A stretch of 64,000 nucleotides of DNA from an uncultured Planktomarina sp. (GTDB taxonomy: Bacteria > Pseudomonadota > Alphaproteobacteria > Rhodobacterales > Rhodobacteraceae): assembly GCA_905182325.1 (NCBI GenBank), contig CAJJBD010000014.1:62001-126000 (forward strand). The letters run 5' to 3'. How positions within the stretch are numbered: the first letter of the stretch is position 1; each line of letters begins with the position of its first letter. The position numbers and the translations under genes were made by a program. The notes under the pieces were generated by a model that did no database searches, was not told where the DNA came from, and saw only the letters and a program-made list of their open reading frames with translations. Of the stretch, positions 40,902 to 49,935 are shown piece after piece.

Positions 40902-41717
40902 ATGAACGTACGACACTTATTTGATACCAAGGCTCAATCAGCCAAACGGGCTCGCGCCTTAAAGACAGGTATGTTCCTGCAGAACTTAGTACGTGACGAA
41001 ATCTTAGAGCGAGTGGACAGTGTAAATCGAGAATTTAAGTCGATAGCGATTGTAACTGGGTTTCCCAAAGTCTGGGATCAAGTCTTTGCCACCTCCACTA
41101 TTGTTTCTGACGATGAAGTATTAGGATTTGAATCGCATAGCTTTGACCTAGTAATACACGCGCTTGGGCTCCATCATGCCAATGATCCAGTGGGTCAAGT
41201 AGTGCAATGCGCTCAGGCTTTACGTCCTGACGGCTTATTTATAGCAGCATGCTTTGGGGGTCAGAACTTAATAGAGTTACGCACTGCGCTGTCGTCAGCT
41301 GAGATCCAGTTATATGGGGGGATTTCGCCAAGAGTAGCACCCATGGCTCAAATCCGTGATCTTGGGGGGGTTTTACAGCGGGCTGGTCTCGCTCTCCCAG
41401 TGGCCGATGCTTTAGATATTCCAACAAAATACAATAGTTTGTTTCACATAATGAGAGATCTACGCGACATGGGAGAAACTAATATCATGTGTGCCCGCAC
41501 AAAAAGATTTAGCAGTCGATCATTGCTGGAATGTGCACAAAAAAATCTCAAATCAGAATATTCAGATGTAAATGGAAAGGTGAACTGTACATTTGGGTTA
41601 GTCTTTTTGTCCGGGTGGGCTCCTGACGCTACCCAACCCAAGCCATTGAAACCAGGGTCAGTAACCCAAACTTTGCAACAGGCACTTCAGGCCTCCAAAC
41701 CTAAATTGAATGATTGA
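40902..41717 (+). CDS. Methyltransferase-fold protein, NDUFAF5/BioC-like, with degenerate SAM site
   Basis: A 271-residue protein. DLVIHALGLHHANDPVGQVVQCAQALRPDGLFIAACFGG is the conserved second half of the class I methyltransferase fold shared with NDUFAF5 and BioC, and the C-terminus VFLSGWAPDATQPKPLKPGS is the family's typical end. The glycine-rich SAM motif I is absent: the expected position reads IAIVTGFPKVWD. Human NDUFAF5 is an arginine hydroxylase acting in complex I assembly, so a methyltransferase name may mislead. Followed by hemH after a 49-base gap. Confidence 0.85.
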   Translation: MNVRHLFDTKAQSAKRARALKTGMFLQNLVRDEILERVDSVNREFKSIAIVTGFPKVWDQVFATSTIVSDDEVLGFESHSFDLVIHALGLHHANDPVGQVVQCAQALRPDGLFIAACFGGQNLIELRTALSSAEIQLYGGISPRVAPMAQIRDLGGVLQRAGLALPVADALDIPTKYNSLFHIMRDLRDMGETNIMCARTKRFSSRSLLECAQKNLKSEYSDVNGKVNCTFGLVFLSGWAPDATQPKPLKPGSVTQTLQQALQASKPKLND

Positions 41718-41766
41718 CAGATAGGCCTTTCAAGTTAACTGAGCTAGATAGATTGAGGTATTGAAT

Positions 41767-42822
41767 GTGAATGAGCCATTAAAAAATTTAGTCCCAAAGG
41801 CCGTTCCAGCGGACCATCCCCCTCTATTGAAACCAAAGGTAGGGGTCTTATTGTCAAATTTGGGAACACCAGATGGATATGACTATTGGTCTATGCGGCG
41901 CTATCTTGGCGAATTTCTATCAGACCGTAGAGTTATTGATTACAGTCCATGGCTTTGGCAACCACTGCTTCAGTTAATTATCCTAACAAAAAGACCATTT
42001 TCATCTGGCGCAGCTTATAAATCTATTTGGAACAATGAGGCAGGAGAAAGCCCCCTCATGACTATTACAAAAAGCCAAACGAGAGCCGTTCAGGCAGCCA
42101 TTAAAAACCGCTTCGGTCCAAGCGTGATGGTTAAGTTCTGCATGCGCTATGGCAGTCCATCAACAGCATCTGTTGTTCAGGAGATGGTAGACGCGGGATG
42201 TCAAAAAATCTTGTTTTTTCCGTTGTACCCACATTACGCTGGACCAACGTCTGCAACCGCGAATGATGAGTTTTTCCGAAGTCTAATGAAGCAAACTTGG
42301 CAACCAGTAGCCCGCACCGTTACACCCTATTTTGATCGAGCTGATTATATTGATGCTCTAGCCAGTTCTATAGAAACAGCCTACTCAAAAGCCAAAGTAA
42401 GGCCAGAAGTTCTTTTATGCTCATATCACGGGGTGCCAAAACGCTATTTAATGCAGGGCGACCCCTATCATTGCCAGTGCCAGAAAACTACTCGCCTTAT
42501 AAGAGAACGTTTAGGCTGGGACAAAACCCAAATTGTAACCACCTTCCAATCAAAATTTGGTCCAGAGCAATGGCTACAACCCTACACTGTGGTAGAGGTG
42601 GCGCGTATGGCAAGGGTTGGGCAAAAAAATATAGCCGTATGCGCACCCGCATTTTCAGCAGATTGCATTGAAACCCTCGAAGAAATTAACGAAGAAATTA
42701 AGGATAGCTTTGTGGAAGCAGGCGGGGAACACTTCACCTACATCCCCTGTTTAAACGATAGCGAAAAACACATCGACGTTTTAACCAGTATAATTAGTGA
42801 GAACCTACACGGGTGGGTATAG
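41767..42822 (+). CDS. hemH: Ferrochelatase
   Basis: HemH inserts ferrous iron into protoporphyrin IX, the last step of heme synthesis. The 351-residue protein has VGVLLSNLGTPDG, MRRYLGEFLSDRRVI, CMRYGSPS, FFPLYPHYAGPTSAT, the catalytic His in CSYHGVPKRY, and FQSKFGPEQWLQPYT with a late Glu (CIETLEEINEE). GTG at 41767 lies eight bases after GAGG; a TTG at 41761 is too close to it, so GTG is my choice. Probably cotranscribed with the methyltransferase-fold gene upstream. Confidence 0.96.
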   Translation: MNEPLKNLVPKAVPADHPPLLKPKVGVLLSNLGTPDGYDYWSMRRYLGEFLSDRRVIDYSPWLWQPLLQLIILTKRPFSSGAAYKSIWNNEAGESPLMTITKSQTRAVQAAIKNRFGPSVMVKFCMRYGSPSTASVVQEMVDAGCQKILFFPLYPHYAGPTSATANDEFFRSLMKQTWQPVARTVTPYFDRADYIDALASSIETAYSKAKVRPEVLLCSYHGVPKRYLMQGDPYHCQCQKTTRLIRERLGWDKTQIVTTFQSKFGPEQWLQPYTVVEVARMARVGQKNIAVCAPAFSADCIETLEEINEEIKDSFVEAGGEHFTYIPCLNDSEKHIDVLTSIISENLHGWV

Positions 42823-42901
42823 AAAAATATTTGGGAATAATGACTTGACCAAAATTACAAATTAAGTGGCTTAGCATAGATTAACAAATAATTGTTATTT
42901 T

Positions 42902-43090
42902 CTAAGCGGCGCCCGCAATAATTAAGAGCAATAACAGAAATAGTGGCAAAACAAAGCCATCAGACGCTACCGCGGTCGATTCGATTTTTTCTGCTACGAC
43001 TTCTGCGTCCATAACCACCTCGTTCGTGTCTCCAGCAATCGCACCTGATGACAATATAAAGCAGAGACCTACAATTCCTAAATTTTTCAT
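42902..43090 (-). CDS. Small exported protein with C-terminal membrane segment
   Basis: A 62-residue protein of unknown function. Residues 1-19 form a signal peptide (NLGIVGLCFILSSGAIAG), followed by an acidic linker (DTNEVVMDAEVVAEKIE) and a C-terminal hydrophobic helix (FVLPLFLLLLLIIAGAA). I recall similar short proteins with the same plan next to hemH in roseobacters, but no function is known to me. It sits between converging hemH and an L,D-transpeptidase-like gene. Confidence 0.75.
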   Translation of the reverse strand: MKNLGIVGLCFILSSGAIAGDTNEVVMDAEVVAEKIESTAVASDGFVLPLFLLLLLIIAGAA

Positions 43091-43215
43091 TTTTTATCAT
43101 CCTTAAATATAATAACTAAAAAATAATTGCGATTAAAGTGCCACCTACAACTTTACGTAAGCTAATATTTTGAAACATTTAATTTTGAGTTTAGTATCAA
43201 AAATGGCAAGTCCTG

Positions 43216-43815
43216 TCAAATAAGAAGAACCTGAGTCCCAACACTAGAAAGTTCAAATAATTCAAAAATTTGTTCGTTATAAAGCCCAATACAGCCATTG
43301 GAAGACCGTCGCCCTATTTTACGTGTGTCGTGGGTACCGTGTATTCTATAATAAGTCCAAGACAGGTAGAGGGCATGGGAGCCCAGCGGGTTTTCTGGGC
43401 CTGGTCCAATAAACTCAGGCCATTCTGGATTGCGTATGCGCATTTCGGGGGTAGGCGCCCAAGATGGGCCCTCGACTTTTTTTACCACTTTCGTTCGACC
43501 TTTTCTCGTGAGATCGTCGGAAATAGGAACCGATGTTGGGTAGAGCCTATAAATTGTTTCATCTTCAGACCAAAAATGAAGGGCGCGTGAACTAATGTCT
43601 GAAAGTATTGCCCCGTTTTTTAAGTTTTTAAAATAAGGCCGCCAGTCGAGTACTCTGAAGCTACTAATATTGCGCCTAGTTTTTTTTGTAATAACTGGTT
43701 CAATTTCAACAGAGTTTGTGAGTACAGCTTCCTGAGCCGCCGCAAACGAGCCTATTAACGAAGCCGTTCCAGATAGGAAGGTTCGCCGAGGAAACTCTAA
43801 TTTTTTTATGCCCAT
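43216..43815 (-). CDS. L,D-transpeptidase (YkuD domain), probable Tat substrate
   Basis: The 199-residue protein has a twin-arginine signal (EFPRRTFLSGTASLIGSFAAA) and a YkuD catalytic domain with YRIHGTHDTRKIGRRSSNGCIGL, giving the catalytic His and Cys; GPGPENPLGSHALYLSW is the usual upstream segment. L,D-transpeptidases form 3-3 peptidoglycan cross-links or anchor proteins to the wall. Among ATGs or GTG at 43842, 43824 and 43815, I prefer 43815, which has GAGGG upstream and places the RR motif near the N-terminus. Divergent from the CAP-domain gene. Confidence 0.9.
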   Translation of the reverse strand: MGIKKLEFPRRTFLSGTASLIGSFAAAQEAVLTNSVEIEPVITKKTRRNISSFRVLDWRPYFKNLKNGAILSDISSRALHFWSEDETIYRLYPTSVPISDDLTRKGRTKVVKKVEGPSWAPTPEMRIRNPEWPEFIGPGPENPLGSHALYLSWTYYRIHGTHDTRKIGRRSSNGCIGLYNEQIFELFELSSVGTQVLLI

Positions 43816-43965
43816 AACCCTCATACTCCAAACTTTTGTCACTTGTTAACTAATAAACATCCCCCATTCAAACGAAAGAATTATTATTTTATAAATTTCC
43901 CTAATATTAGGTTTGATTGAACACCTATTCGCGTTAAGAACAATTAATCAAATTGGGAAGTAAAT

Positions 43966-44481
43966 ATGGTTTTTCGCGGGCTTTTGGCTTTTTTTTTCAT
44001 AATATTAACTGGTTGCGAGTTAACTGGCAATATAGGGCCAGATGGTCAACCGATGCGGCGTATTTATTACATAAACAGTTATGATGCCGGAAAAATACAA
44101 TTCAACATGCTCGACGGTATAAACAGCATCAGGGCTGCCGCTGGGCTCAGTTCTGTTAAATTAAATGCTGAACTTAATGCCGCTGCTGCTACTCACTCCC
44201 GTGACATGGCAGTTCAGAGCCGGGCATGGCACTTTGGATCTGATGGATCATCCCCACTGGAGCGCATTAAACGTGTTGGCTATACTGGAATAATGCTAGG
44301 AGAAAATATATCAGAAACATTTGAATCTGAGCTGGAAACACTAGCGGCCTGGATGGCAAATCCACCTACACGTGGTATTATTCTTACCAAAGAAATAGAG
44401 GAAGTTGGGTTTGGCTGGCATCAAGAGCAAAATGGAAAAATTTGGTGGACCTTAGTTACAGGCCTCCCAAATTCGAACTAA
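43966..44481 (+). CDS. CAP-domain (SCP/PR-1) lipoprotein
   Basis: A 171-residue secreted protein with a lipobox (ILTGCELTG, lipidated Cys near residue 17) and a CAP domain: LDGINSIRAAAGLSSVKLNAELNAAAATHSRDMA, with HFGSDGSSPLERIKRVGYTGIMLGENIS as the conserved second motif and GFGWHQEQNGKIWWTLV at the end. The His and Glu residues of the CAP cavity are present. Bacterial CAP proteins are poorly understood. It lies between two L,D-transpeptidase-fold genes and converges on the second with a four-base overlap. Confidence 0.9.
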   Translation: MVFRGLLAFFFIILTGCELTGNIGPDGQPMRRIYYINSYDAGKIQFNMLDGINSIRAAAGLSSVKLNAELNAAAATHSRDMAVQSRAWHFGSDGSSPLERIKRVGYTGIMLGENISETFESELETLAAWMANPPTRGIILTKEIEEVGFGWHQEQNGKIWWTLVTGLPNSN

Positions 44482-44963
44482 GGAAAAATTGTTATCTTTG
44501 TTCCTATTTCGACCATTGAATAGATTTCTTTAATTTCACGATTTCTCACCGCAATGCATCCCCAGGTCCAGTCTTTTTTCGTGAACCAAAAACGCCTTGG
44601 TGTTCCGTGGATAAAAATATCTCCCCCAGGGCTTCTCCCATTCGCATTCGCCTTATCCAATGCGTTTGGGTATGAAATACCAACCGACAAATAATATTTA
44701 CTATTAGGGTTTTTCCGATCAATATAATAATTACCTTCAGGTGTTTTGCCATCGCCCTCAAATTGTTTTTTTCCTACAGGAGCAAAGCCAAGCTTAAACT
44801 TATATTTTTTTACAACCATGTTGTTGTTGAGTAATAACAGTATCCGTTCTGATTTATATACTTGAATATTTGTGACTTTTGGCGGTGAACTCAATCTAAA
44901 ACTTGAACAGGCTGCCAGCGTCAAAATAACGCTGGCTACTAATAAAGCTTTGACTGCCCGCAT
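44478..44963 (-). CDS. L,D-transpeptidase-like lipoprotein (YafK/ErfK type)
   Basis: A 161-residue protein with a lipobox (TLAACSSF) and a YkuD-fold domain: GDGKTPEGNYYIDRKNPNSKYYLSVGISYPN, DIFIHGTPRRFW and DWTWGCIAVRN, giving the catalytic His and Cys. The DWT.GCIAV signature is that of the YafK/DpaA branch, which in E. coli cleaves the Lpp-peptidoglycan link rather than forming cross-links, so hydrolase activity is possible. No typical Lpp is seen in this window. Confidence 0.9.
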   Translation of the reverse strand: MRAVKALLVASVILTLAACSSFRLSSPPKVTNIQVYKSERILLLLNNNMVVKKYKFKLGFAPVGKKQFEGDGKTPEGNYYIDRKNPNSKYYLSVGISYPNALDKANANGRSPGGDIFIHGTPRRFWFTKKDWTWGCIAVRNREIKEIYSMVEIGTKITIFP

Positions 44964-45074
44964 GAGCCCTCACTTAAAATAACTTTGGCGCCTATCTACC
45001 GCAGCCATATGTAAAAGCAACTCGCCTATTAGTTTTAATTCTAACTTTGATTAATTGTTCTAAAGCGATAAAGT

Positions 45075-46289
45075 TTAATTCTTGCTGAAGTGGGCAACTA
45101 CCTCAATGTGCGACGACCACCGAAATTGATCAACAACTTCCATCCATTTTAATGAATAACCGCCCTCAACCAACAAATTGGCGTCTCGCGCGAAAGACAC
45201 TGGATTGCAAGAAACCATAGCGATATCACTTAATTGACTTTGGGCTATTTGCCGAACCTGTTGCTCAGCACCAGCACGTGGAGGATCAATTATTGCCCCA
45301 TTGTAATTTACTAAGTCCGTGTGATTTATTGGGTTTTGAAATAAATCCCGTTTTTCAGTAGTTACTTTTTTAATTCCTTGCGTATGACGGACACCATGTG
45401 CAAGTGCATCTAAAAGGTCCTCGTCGTTCTCAACGCAATGTAGAGTGGAAACCTCTACTAGCGGAAGTCCCAATGTACCCATGCCCGAGAAAAGATCTAT
45501 TATCGCATCAACTCCGTTGAGGGCACGCGCAACGGCTCCTTGTAACGCACTCTCTCCCTGTAGAGTTGCCTGAGTAAAGCCACGCGGTGGTGGTGAAACC
45601 TTAACCTGCCCAAATGTCAGCCACGGGGCTTGGTGCTCACAGATAATCTGATTGCCAACTGAAAGTCTTGCGATACCGTTTAATCGTGCCCACTCAGCAA
45701 ATGGCCCCAGATCTGACTGTGACTGATGCTCCATTCCATCAACAGAAACGTCAATACCAGTGCTTGTTGACAGCACCCAAAACCCAAGCAGCCCCTTGCG
45801 TGAACCAAACTGCGCAGTAAACTTCTCAAGCGAAGGAATAATAGCCATAATTGCAGGTACCAACACCTTGCATGGTTCAATCGTCTGAACAATTTCACTT
45901 GCCTTACCAAAGAAACCAACTGTTGCACCTTTTTTTGTGCGCTTTCCACTAAGCTTTGCACGCCTGCGACTGTTTTGGGGTGACGTTTGAATAGCCTGGA
46001 TTTGAGCCTTTATGCCGTGTGCACCTAATGCATGGATCAGCACACCTTGCTTCCAATTGGCGACAAAATCTGGATGCGCATGATGCATTGCACAGCCACC
46101 GCAACGCTTGAACGCGCTGCAATCTGAAGAGATGCGTTGTTCAGAAGGCTCAACGATGCGAATGTTTTCTAACCGATTGCCAATCAAATCCCCAGAAACT
46201 GTTTCGCCAGGCAGAGTGCGGGCCGCAAAAACTGGGCCTGTTGCCAGGCCATCACCTAGGTGACCCAAACGCTCTATCTTAAACTCCAT
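45075..46289 (-). CDS. Class I SAM-dependent RNA methyltransferase, TrmA/RlmD (m5U) family
   Basis: The 404-residue protein has an N-terminal TRAM-like part (RLGHLGDGLATG...FAARTLPGETV), an iron-sulfur site CSAFKRCGGC with a further Cys in EPCKVL, SAM binding region IDLFSGMGTLGLPL, the IIDPPRAGA motif, and the catalytic VSCNPVSFARDANLL with nucleophilic Cys. The family makes 5-methyluridine in 23S rRNA or tRNA; which position cannot be told from sequence. It overlaps the ABC exporter by eleven bases. Confidence 0.92.
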   Translation of the reverse strand: MEFKIERLGHLGDGLATGPVFAARTLPGETVSGDLIGNRLENIRIVEPSEQRISSDCSAFKRCGGCAMHHAHPDFVANWKQGVLIHALGAHGIKAQIQAIQTSPQNSRRRAKLSGKRTKKGATVGFFGKASEIVQTIEPCKVLVPAIMAIIPSLEKFTAQFGSRKGLLGFWVLSTSTGIDVSVDGMEHQSQSDLGPFAEWARLNGIARLSVGNQIICEHQAPWLTFGQVKVSPPPRGFTQATLQGESALQGAVARALNGVDAIIDLFSGMGTLGLPLVEVSTLHCVENDEDLLDALAHGVRHTQGIKKVTTEKRDLFQNPINHTDLVNYNGAIIDPPRAGAEQQVRQIAQSQLSDIAMVSCNPVSFARDANLLVEGGYSLKWMEVVDQFRWSSHIEVVAHFSKN

Positions 46290-48132
46290 TAGTTTTTTTT
46301 GTTGCTAAGAAGCCGCCAGATTGGTGACGCCAAAAAGTTGCGTAGGCCCCATCCTCTTTCAAAAGGCTGTCATGCGTTCCCTCTTCAACAATTCGTCCTT
46401 CGTCCAGAACCACAATATGGTCCATCCGTGCAATTGTGGAAAGCCGATGTGCAATAGCTATCACTGTCTTTCCTGCCATTACGCCGTATAGTGTTTCAAG
46501 AATGTCAGCCTCCACAGCGCTGTCGAGTGCCGATGTTGCCTCATCTAACACCAAGATTGGGGCATCCTTCAAAATCACTCTCGCAAGTGCTACCCTCTGG
46601 CGTTGCCCACCAGAAAGCTTTACGCCCCTTTCACCAACTTGAGCGTCATATCCTACGCGGCCCTCAGGGTCTTCCAAAGTAAGGATGAAATCATGCGCCT
46701 CTGCTTTTTTTGCAGCTTCGATCATTTCCTCTTCTGATGAGCCAGGACGGCCATATAGAATATTCTCACGTACTGACCGATGCAAAAGAGAACTATCTTG
46801 CTGAACAACTCCAATTTGAGAGCGCAGGCTATCTTGAGTGACATGTGAAATATTTTGACCATCAAACTGAATTATGCCCTTTTCAATATCGTAGAAACGC
46901 AACAACAGCTTTATTAGTGTAGATTTACCAGCTCCACTGGCCCCAACTAGCCCAACGCTCTGTCCAGGTTTAATTTCAAGTGAGACATCTTCAAGCCCAC
47001 CAAAATTACGCCCATACCTATGGGTCAGGTTTGATATTGAAATGTGTGCAGCCTCTATCTGCAAAGGCTTTGCATCTGGCAAATCTACCAAGTCAATTGG
47101 AGATGAGATAGTTTCCATGCCCTCACGGATTACACCGAGTTGCCGAAACACAGTAGTAAGTGCCCACATAATCCAGCCTGACATTCCATTCATGCGGGTG
47201 GTAAGAGCCGCGCCTGCCGCCACCACACCAACGCTAGCGCTTCCAATAATCCACAGGTAAATTCCCAACCCCACAACACTGACCACCAATAAACCATTAA
47301 GAGCTACTAGCCCAATATCCATTAGCGTATATAACCGCATTTCGTATTGAAATGTGGTACGGGCCTTCTCGATTGCCTCTAGGCCATAATTAAGTTCCTG
47401 ATTGTCTTGAGAAAACATTTTCACAGAATGGATATTTGTATAGCTATCAACCACTCGCCCCGTAACAGCACTGCGAGCATCAGAAAAAGCTTCCGATGCC
47501 GGTCCTACCCGTCGCACAGTCCAAAAAACCAAACCGCCATAAAGTCCAGCCCAAATGAGCAGAGGAATCGCCAGCCTTGAGTCCGCCTCAGCCAATAAAA
47601 AGATTGCACCTATCAAATATGCAATAGAAAATGTTATCGCGTCAAAAGCTTGAAACACAACTTCACCCATAGCAGGTGGGGTTTGCATGATCCGGTTAGC
47701 AATGCGACCAGCGAAATCATTATCAAACCAACTGACTGATTGCCCCAATACATGCCTATGAGCTCGGTAGCGAACCAGTGTTCCTACATTTGGCAACATA
47801 GCGTTATTCTGTAGTAATGTATTAATCGCTTGGATAATTGGCCTAAGTGTTAAAATAAAGCCAGCTACCGCTATCAACTCTACCTTATGTGAGCTCCAAA
47901 ACTCTGTAGGCGTGGTGTCTGACAGCATAGTTATCAACCGACCTAAGTACCAAATCAGTACAATCTCAATAGCCGCCACTAACGCTGAAAAACATCCTAA
48001 AAACCAAAAGATCTTTTTAAACGGTGCAAGGTAATCCTGCAGAAAGGGCCAGAGCAGTCGCGGTGGCGTATTACTTACGGTATAGGGTTGATAAGGATCA
48101 ACTAGTTTTTCAAAAAACCTAAACATAGACAT
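46279..48132 (-). CDS. ABC exporter, fused membrane and ATPase domains (MsbA-like)
   Basis: A half-transporter of about 617 residues. The membrane domain has six hydrophobic segments in 1-330; the nucleotide-binding domain has Walker A GLVGASGAGKST near 410, Q-loop VQQDSSLLHRSV, signature KLSGGQRQRV, Walker B ILVLDEATSALD and the H-loop IAHRLSTI. Substrate unknown: lipid or small-molecule exporters share this plan. ATGs at 48132 and 48126 are both possible; a frame to 48201 would overlap cca by 32 bases without a ribosome site. Position after cca is common in Rhodobacterales. Confidence 0.93.
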   Translation of the reverse strand: MSMFRFFEKLVDPYQPYTVSNTPPRLLWPFLQDYLAPFKKIFWFLGCFSALVAAIEIVLIWYLGRLITMLSDTTPTEFWSSHKVELIAVAGFILTLRPIIQAINTLLQNNAMLPNVGTLVRYRAHRHVLGQSVSWFDNDFAGRIANRIMQTPPAMGEVVFQAFDAITFSIAYLIGAIFLLAEADSRLAIPLLIWAGLYGGLVFWTVRRVGPASEAFSDARSAVTGRVVDSYTNIHSVKMFSQDNQELNYGLEAIEKARTTFQYEMRLYTLMDIGLVALNGLLVVSVVGLGIYLWIIGSASVGVVAAGAALTTRMNGMSGWIMWALTTVFRQLGVIREGMETISSPIDLVDLPDAKPLQIEAAHISISNLTHRYGRNFGGLEDVSLEIKPGQSVGLVGASGAGKSTLIKLLLRFYDIEKGIIQFDGQNISHVTQDSLRSQIGVVQQDSSLLHRSVRENILYGRPGSSEEEMIEAAKKAEAHDFILTLEDPEGRVGYDAQVGERGVKLSGGQRQRVALARVILKDAPILVLDEATSALDSAVEADILETLYGVMAGKTVIAIAHRLSTIARMDHIVVLDEGRIVEEGTHDSLLKEDGAYATFWRHQSGGFLATKKTNGV

Positions 48133-48169
48133 GCAAATTACACGTGTGCCCAGTAATGCCAAGAAAAAT

Positions 48170-49336
48170 TTATTGCTTTTTTTCTTTAAGAATTTGCGCA
48201 ATCAACTCTGGCTTTTTTAACCTCATATTAGAAGAAATCCAAATACCCTGTACTTTTCTAAGTGCAAACCCTAGCTCTTGACCCTCAAACCAATCCACGA
48301 GGTCGGCTGCCTTAACTGGCATTATTTCTGATGCTGAATTTATGATGGCTTTCTGCTCGTGATCTGTTGGCGTCACCCCAAGTAAAGCACATCGGACCAA
48401 CCATGAATCCCTGCCACTGTCCGCACCTAATACAAAGCCATGCTCCTGTGGCAATTTTGAGTCTTGAGAAAGGTTCCTTAATTTTTGTAATTGTTTTGCT
48501 GTAGCATTTGACAGACGAAGATTTTCCTGAGGTCGGTCACCACCAATTAGCGCCAATCGCCGCAAGACATTTGGAGTTAATCCGCGCTCAAGTTTCTCCA
48601 GAAAAGCTAAAGCACTCGCGTTAGCCCCAGGCAAAACACGCGTCAAAATACCAGCAGATTCCATAAGCAGCAGCGCTGATGCTGGGCTTGGCGCAAATAG
48701 TAATTTAAAAATTTCCAACCCTATGCGCTCTTTAGAAATATTAGAAAGACCAGATTGAAGATCTGTGCAAGCAGCTAAGCCCTCAAGATCAATCCCTTTT
48801 TTTGGATTGCCGTACCAGGCATAAAATCTAAAAAACCTTAAAATGCGCAGGTAGTCTTCTCTTATACGACCATTGGCATCTCCAACAAATCTAACGCGAC
48901 GAGCCTTTACATCTTCAATGCCACCAAGTGGATCAATGAGAACTCCCTCTGAATCCAGATATAAAGCATTTACTGTGAAGTCACGACGAACAGCATCTTC
49001 CTCAAGAGTAGTTCCAAACTCGACCAATGCTCGCCTGCCATCAGTTTTTATATCTTTTCGAAAGGTAGTGATCTCATAATTACGATGGTTCAGTTGAAAC
49101 GTAAGTGTACCATATGCCTCACCTGTTGGAATTACTCTAACACGCATGGCCTCAGCAACCTTACGCATTTGTGACGGCGTTGCATCAGTTGCCAAATCAA
49201 CATCAGTTGGTCCGCAATTTAGAATAGCATTTCTTACGCATCCACCTACATAAAACAACCGAAAGCCAGCCAAGTTAAATGCTTTGAATATTGGCGCTAA
49301 AGTTTCTTTGTCTAAAGTTTCTGTCTCAATCTTCAT
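48170..49336 (-). CDS. cca: CCA tRNA nucleotidyltransferase
   Basis: The enzyme adds or repairs the CCA end of tRNAs. The 388-residue class II protein has FRLFYVGGCVRNAIL and DVDLATDATPSQM (nucleotidyltransferase GG and DxD motifs), ITTFRKD, RRDFTVNALYLDSEGVLIDP, the RILRFFRFYAWYG motif, and helical C-terminal domain. ATG 49336 overlaps the Nudix stop as ATGA; an upstream extension to 49417 is not needed. Poly(A) polymerases share the fold, but the ERxxRD-type region (GRIREDYLRILRFFRF) supports CCA addition. Confidence 0.93.
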   Translation of the reverse strand: MKIETETLDKETLAPIFKAFNLAGFRLFYVGGCVRNAILNCGPTDVDLATDATPSQMRKVAEAMRVRVIPTGEAYGTLTFQLNHRNYEITTFRKDIKTDGRRALVEFGTTLEEDAVRRDFTVNALYLDSEGVLIDPLGGIEDVKARRVRFVGDANGRIREDYLRILRFFRFYAWYGNPKKGIDLEGLAACTDLQSGLSNISKERIGLEIFKLLFAPSPASALLLMESAGILTRVLPGANASALAFLEKLERGLTPNVLRRLALIGGDRPQENLRLSNATAKQLQKLRNLSQDSKLPQEHGFVLGADSGRDSWLVRCALLGVTPTDHEQKAIINSASEIMPVKAADLVDWFEGQELGFALRKVQGIWISSNMRLKKPELIAQILKEKKQ

Positions 49337-49935
49337 ACTTGACCCATTTGCCTTGCAAGACCACGCAAAATATAAGCTGTAGCTCCCCAAATATAGTAGG
49401 GACCATAAGGCACGCAATGATACGAGCGATTAATACCTTTCCAAACTCGTGTTTGTATATGAAAGTTTTTGGGCGTCATAATATGGACTAAAGGTACCTC
49501 AAAGATTTCAGAAACCTCACTTGGGTCGGCCACTCCATACCAGCCTGTTTCAATCCATCCGACCGTCGGGGTAATCTTAAATCCAGTTATCGTATCATGT
49601 GTTGGTAAAGACCCAAGTACATTAACAATCTCAGGGTTCAGGCCAATTTCTTCTTTCGCCTCTCTCAGTGCCGTAAACACGATATCAGCATCATCAGCCT
49701 CACACTTACCTCCCGGAAAAGAAATTTGACCTGGGTGGTTTGAAAGATGTGCTGCACGTTTAGTTAATATGAGATTTACACCGTCAGGCCGCTCTACTAA
49801 AGCAACCAAAACACCAGCTTCCGTCAACTCACCAACACTATTATTACTATTAGAATTGAGATCAAAGTCTGAAGTGGAAACAGCTGGTTGAGCTATTGCC
49901 CTCAAAACGTCATTTTTTTCCTGGTTCATTTTCAT
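49333..49935 (-). CDS. CoA pyrophosphatase-like Nudix hydrolase
   Basis: A 200-residue Nudix enzyme. LTKRAAHLSNHPGQISFPGGKCEADDADIVFTALREAKEEIGL contains both the UPF0035 coenzyme A signature (LLTxRxxxLxxHxGQxxFPGG) and a full Nudix box, so hydrolysis of CoA or acyl-CoA to 4'-phosphopantetheine derivatives is likely. The 5' end overlaps the hslO 3' end by 26 bases out of frame, and its stop overlaps cca by four, so hslO-nudix-cca read as one operon. The start (49935 or 49929) is uncertain. Confidence 0.9.
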   Translation of the reverse strand: MKMNQEKNDVLRAIAQPAVSTSDFDLNSNSNNSVGELTEAGVLVALVERPDGVNLILTKRAAHLSNHPGQISFPGGKCEADDADIVFTALREAKEEIGLNPEIVNVLGSLPTHDTITGFKITPTVGWIETGWYGVADPSEVSEIFEVPLVHIMTPKNFHIQTRVWKGINRSYHCVPYGPYYIWGATAYILRGLARQMGQV

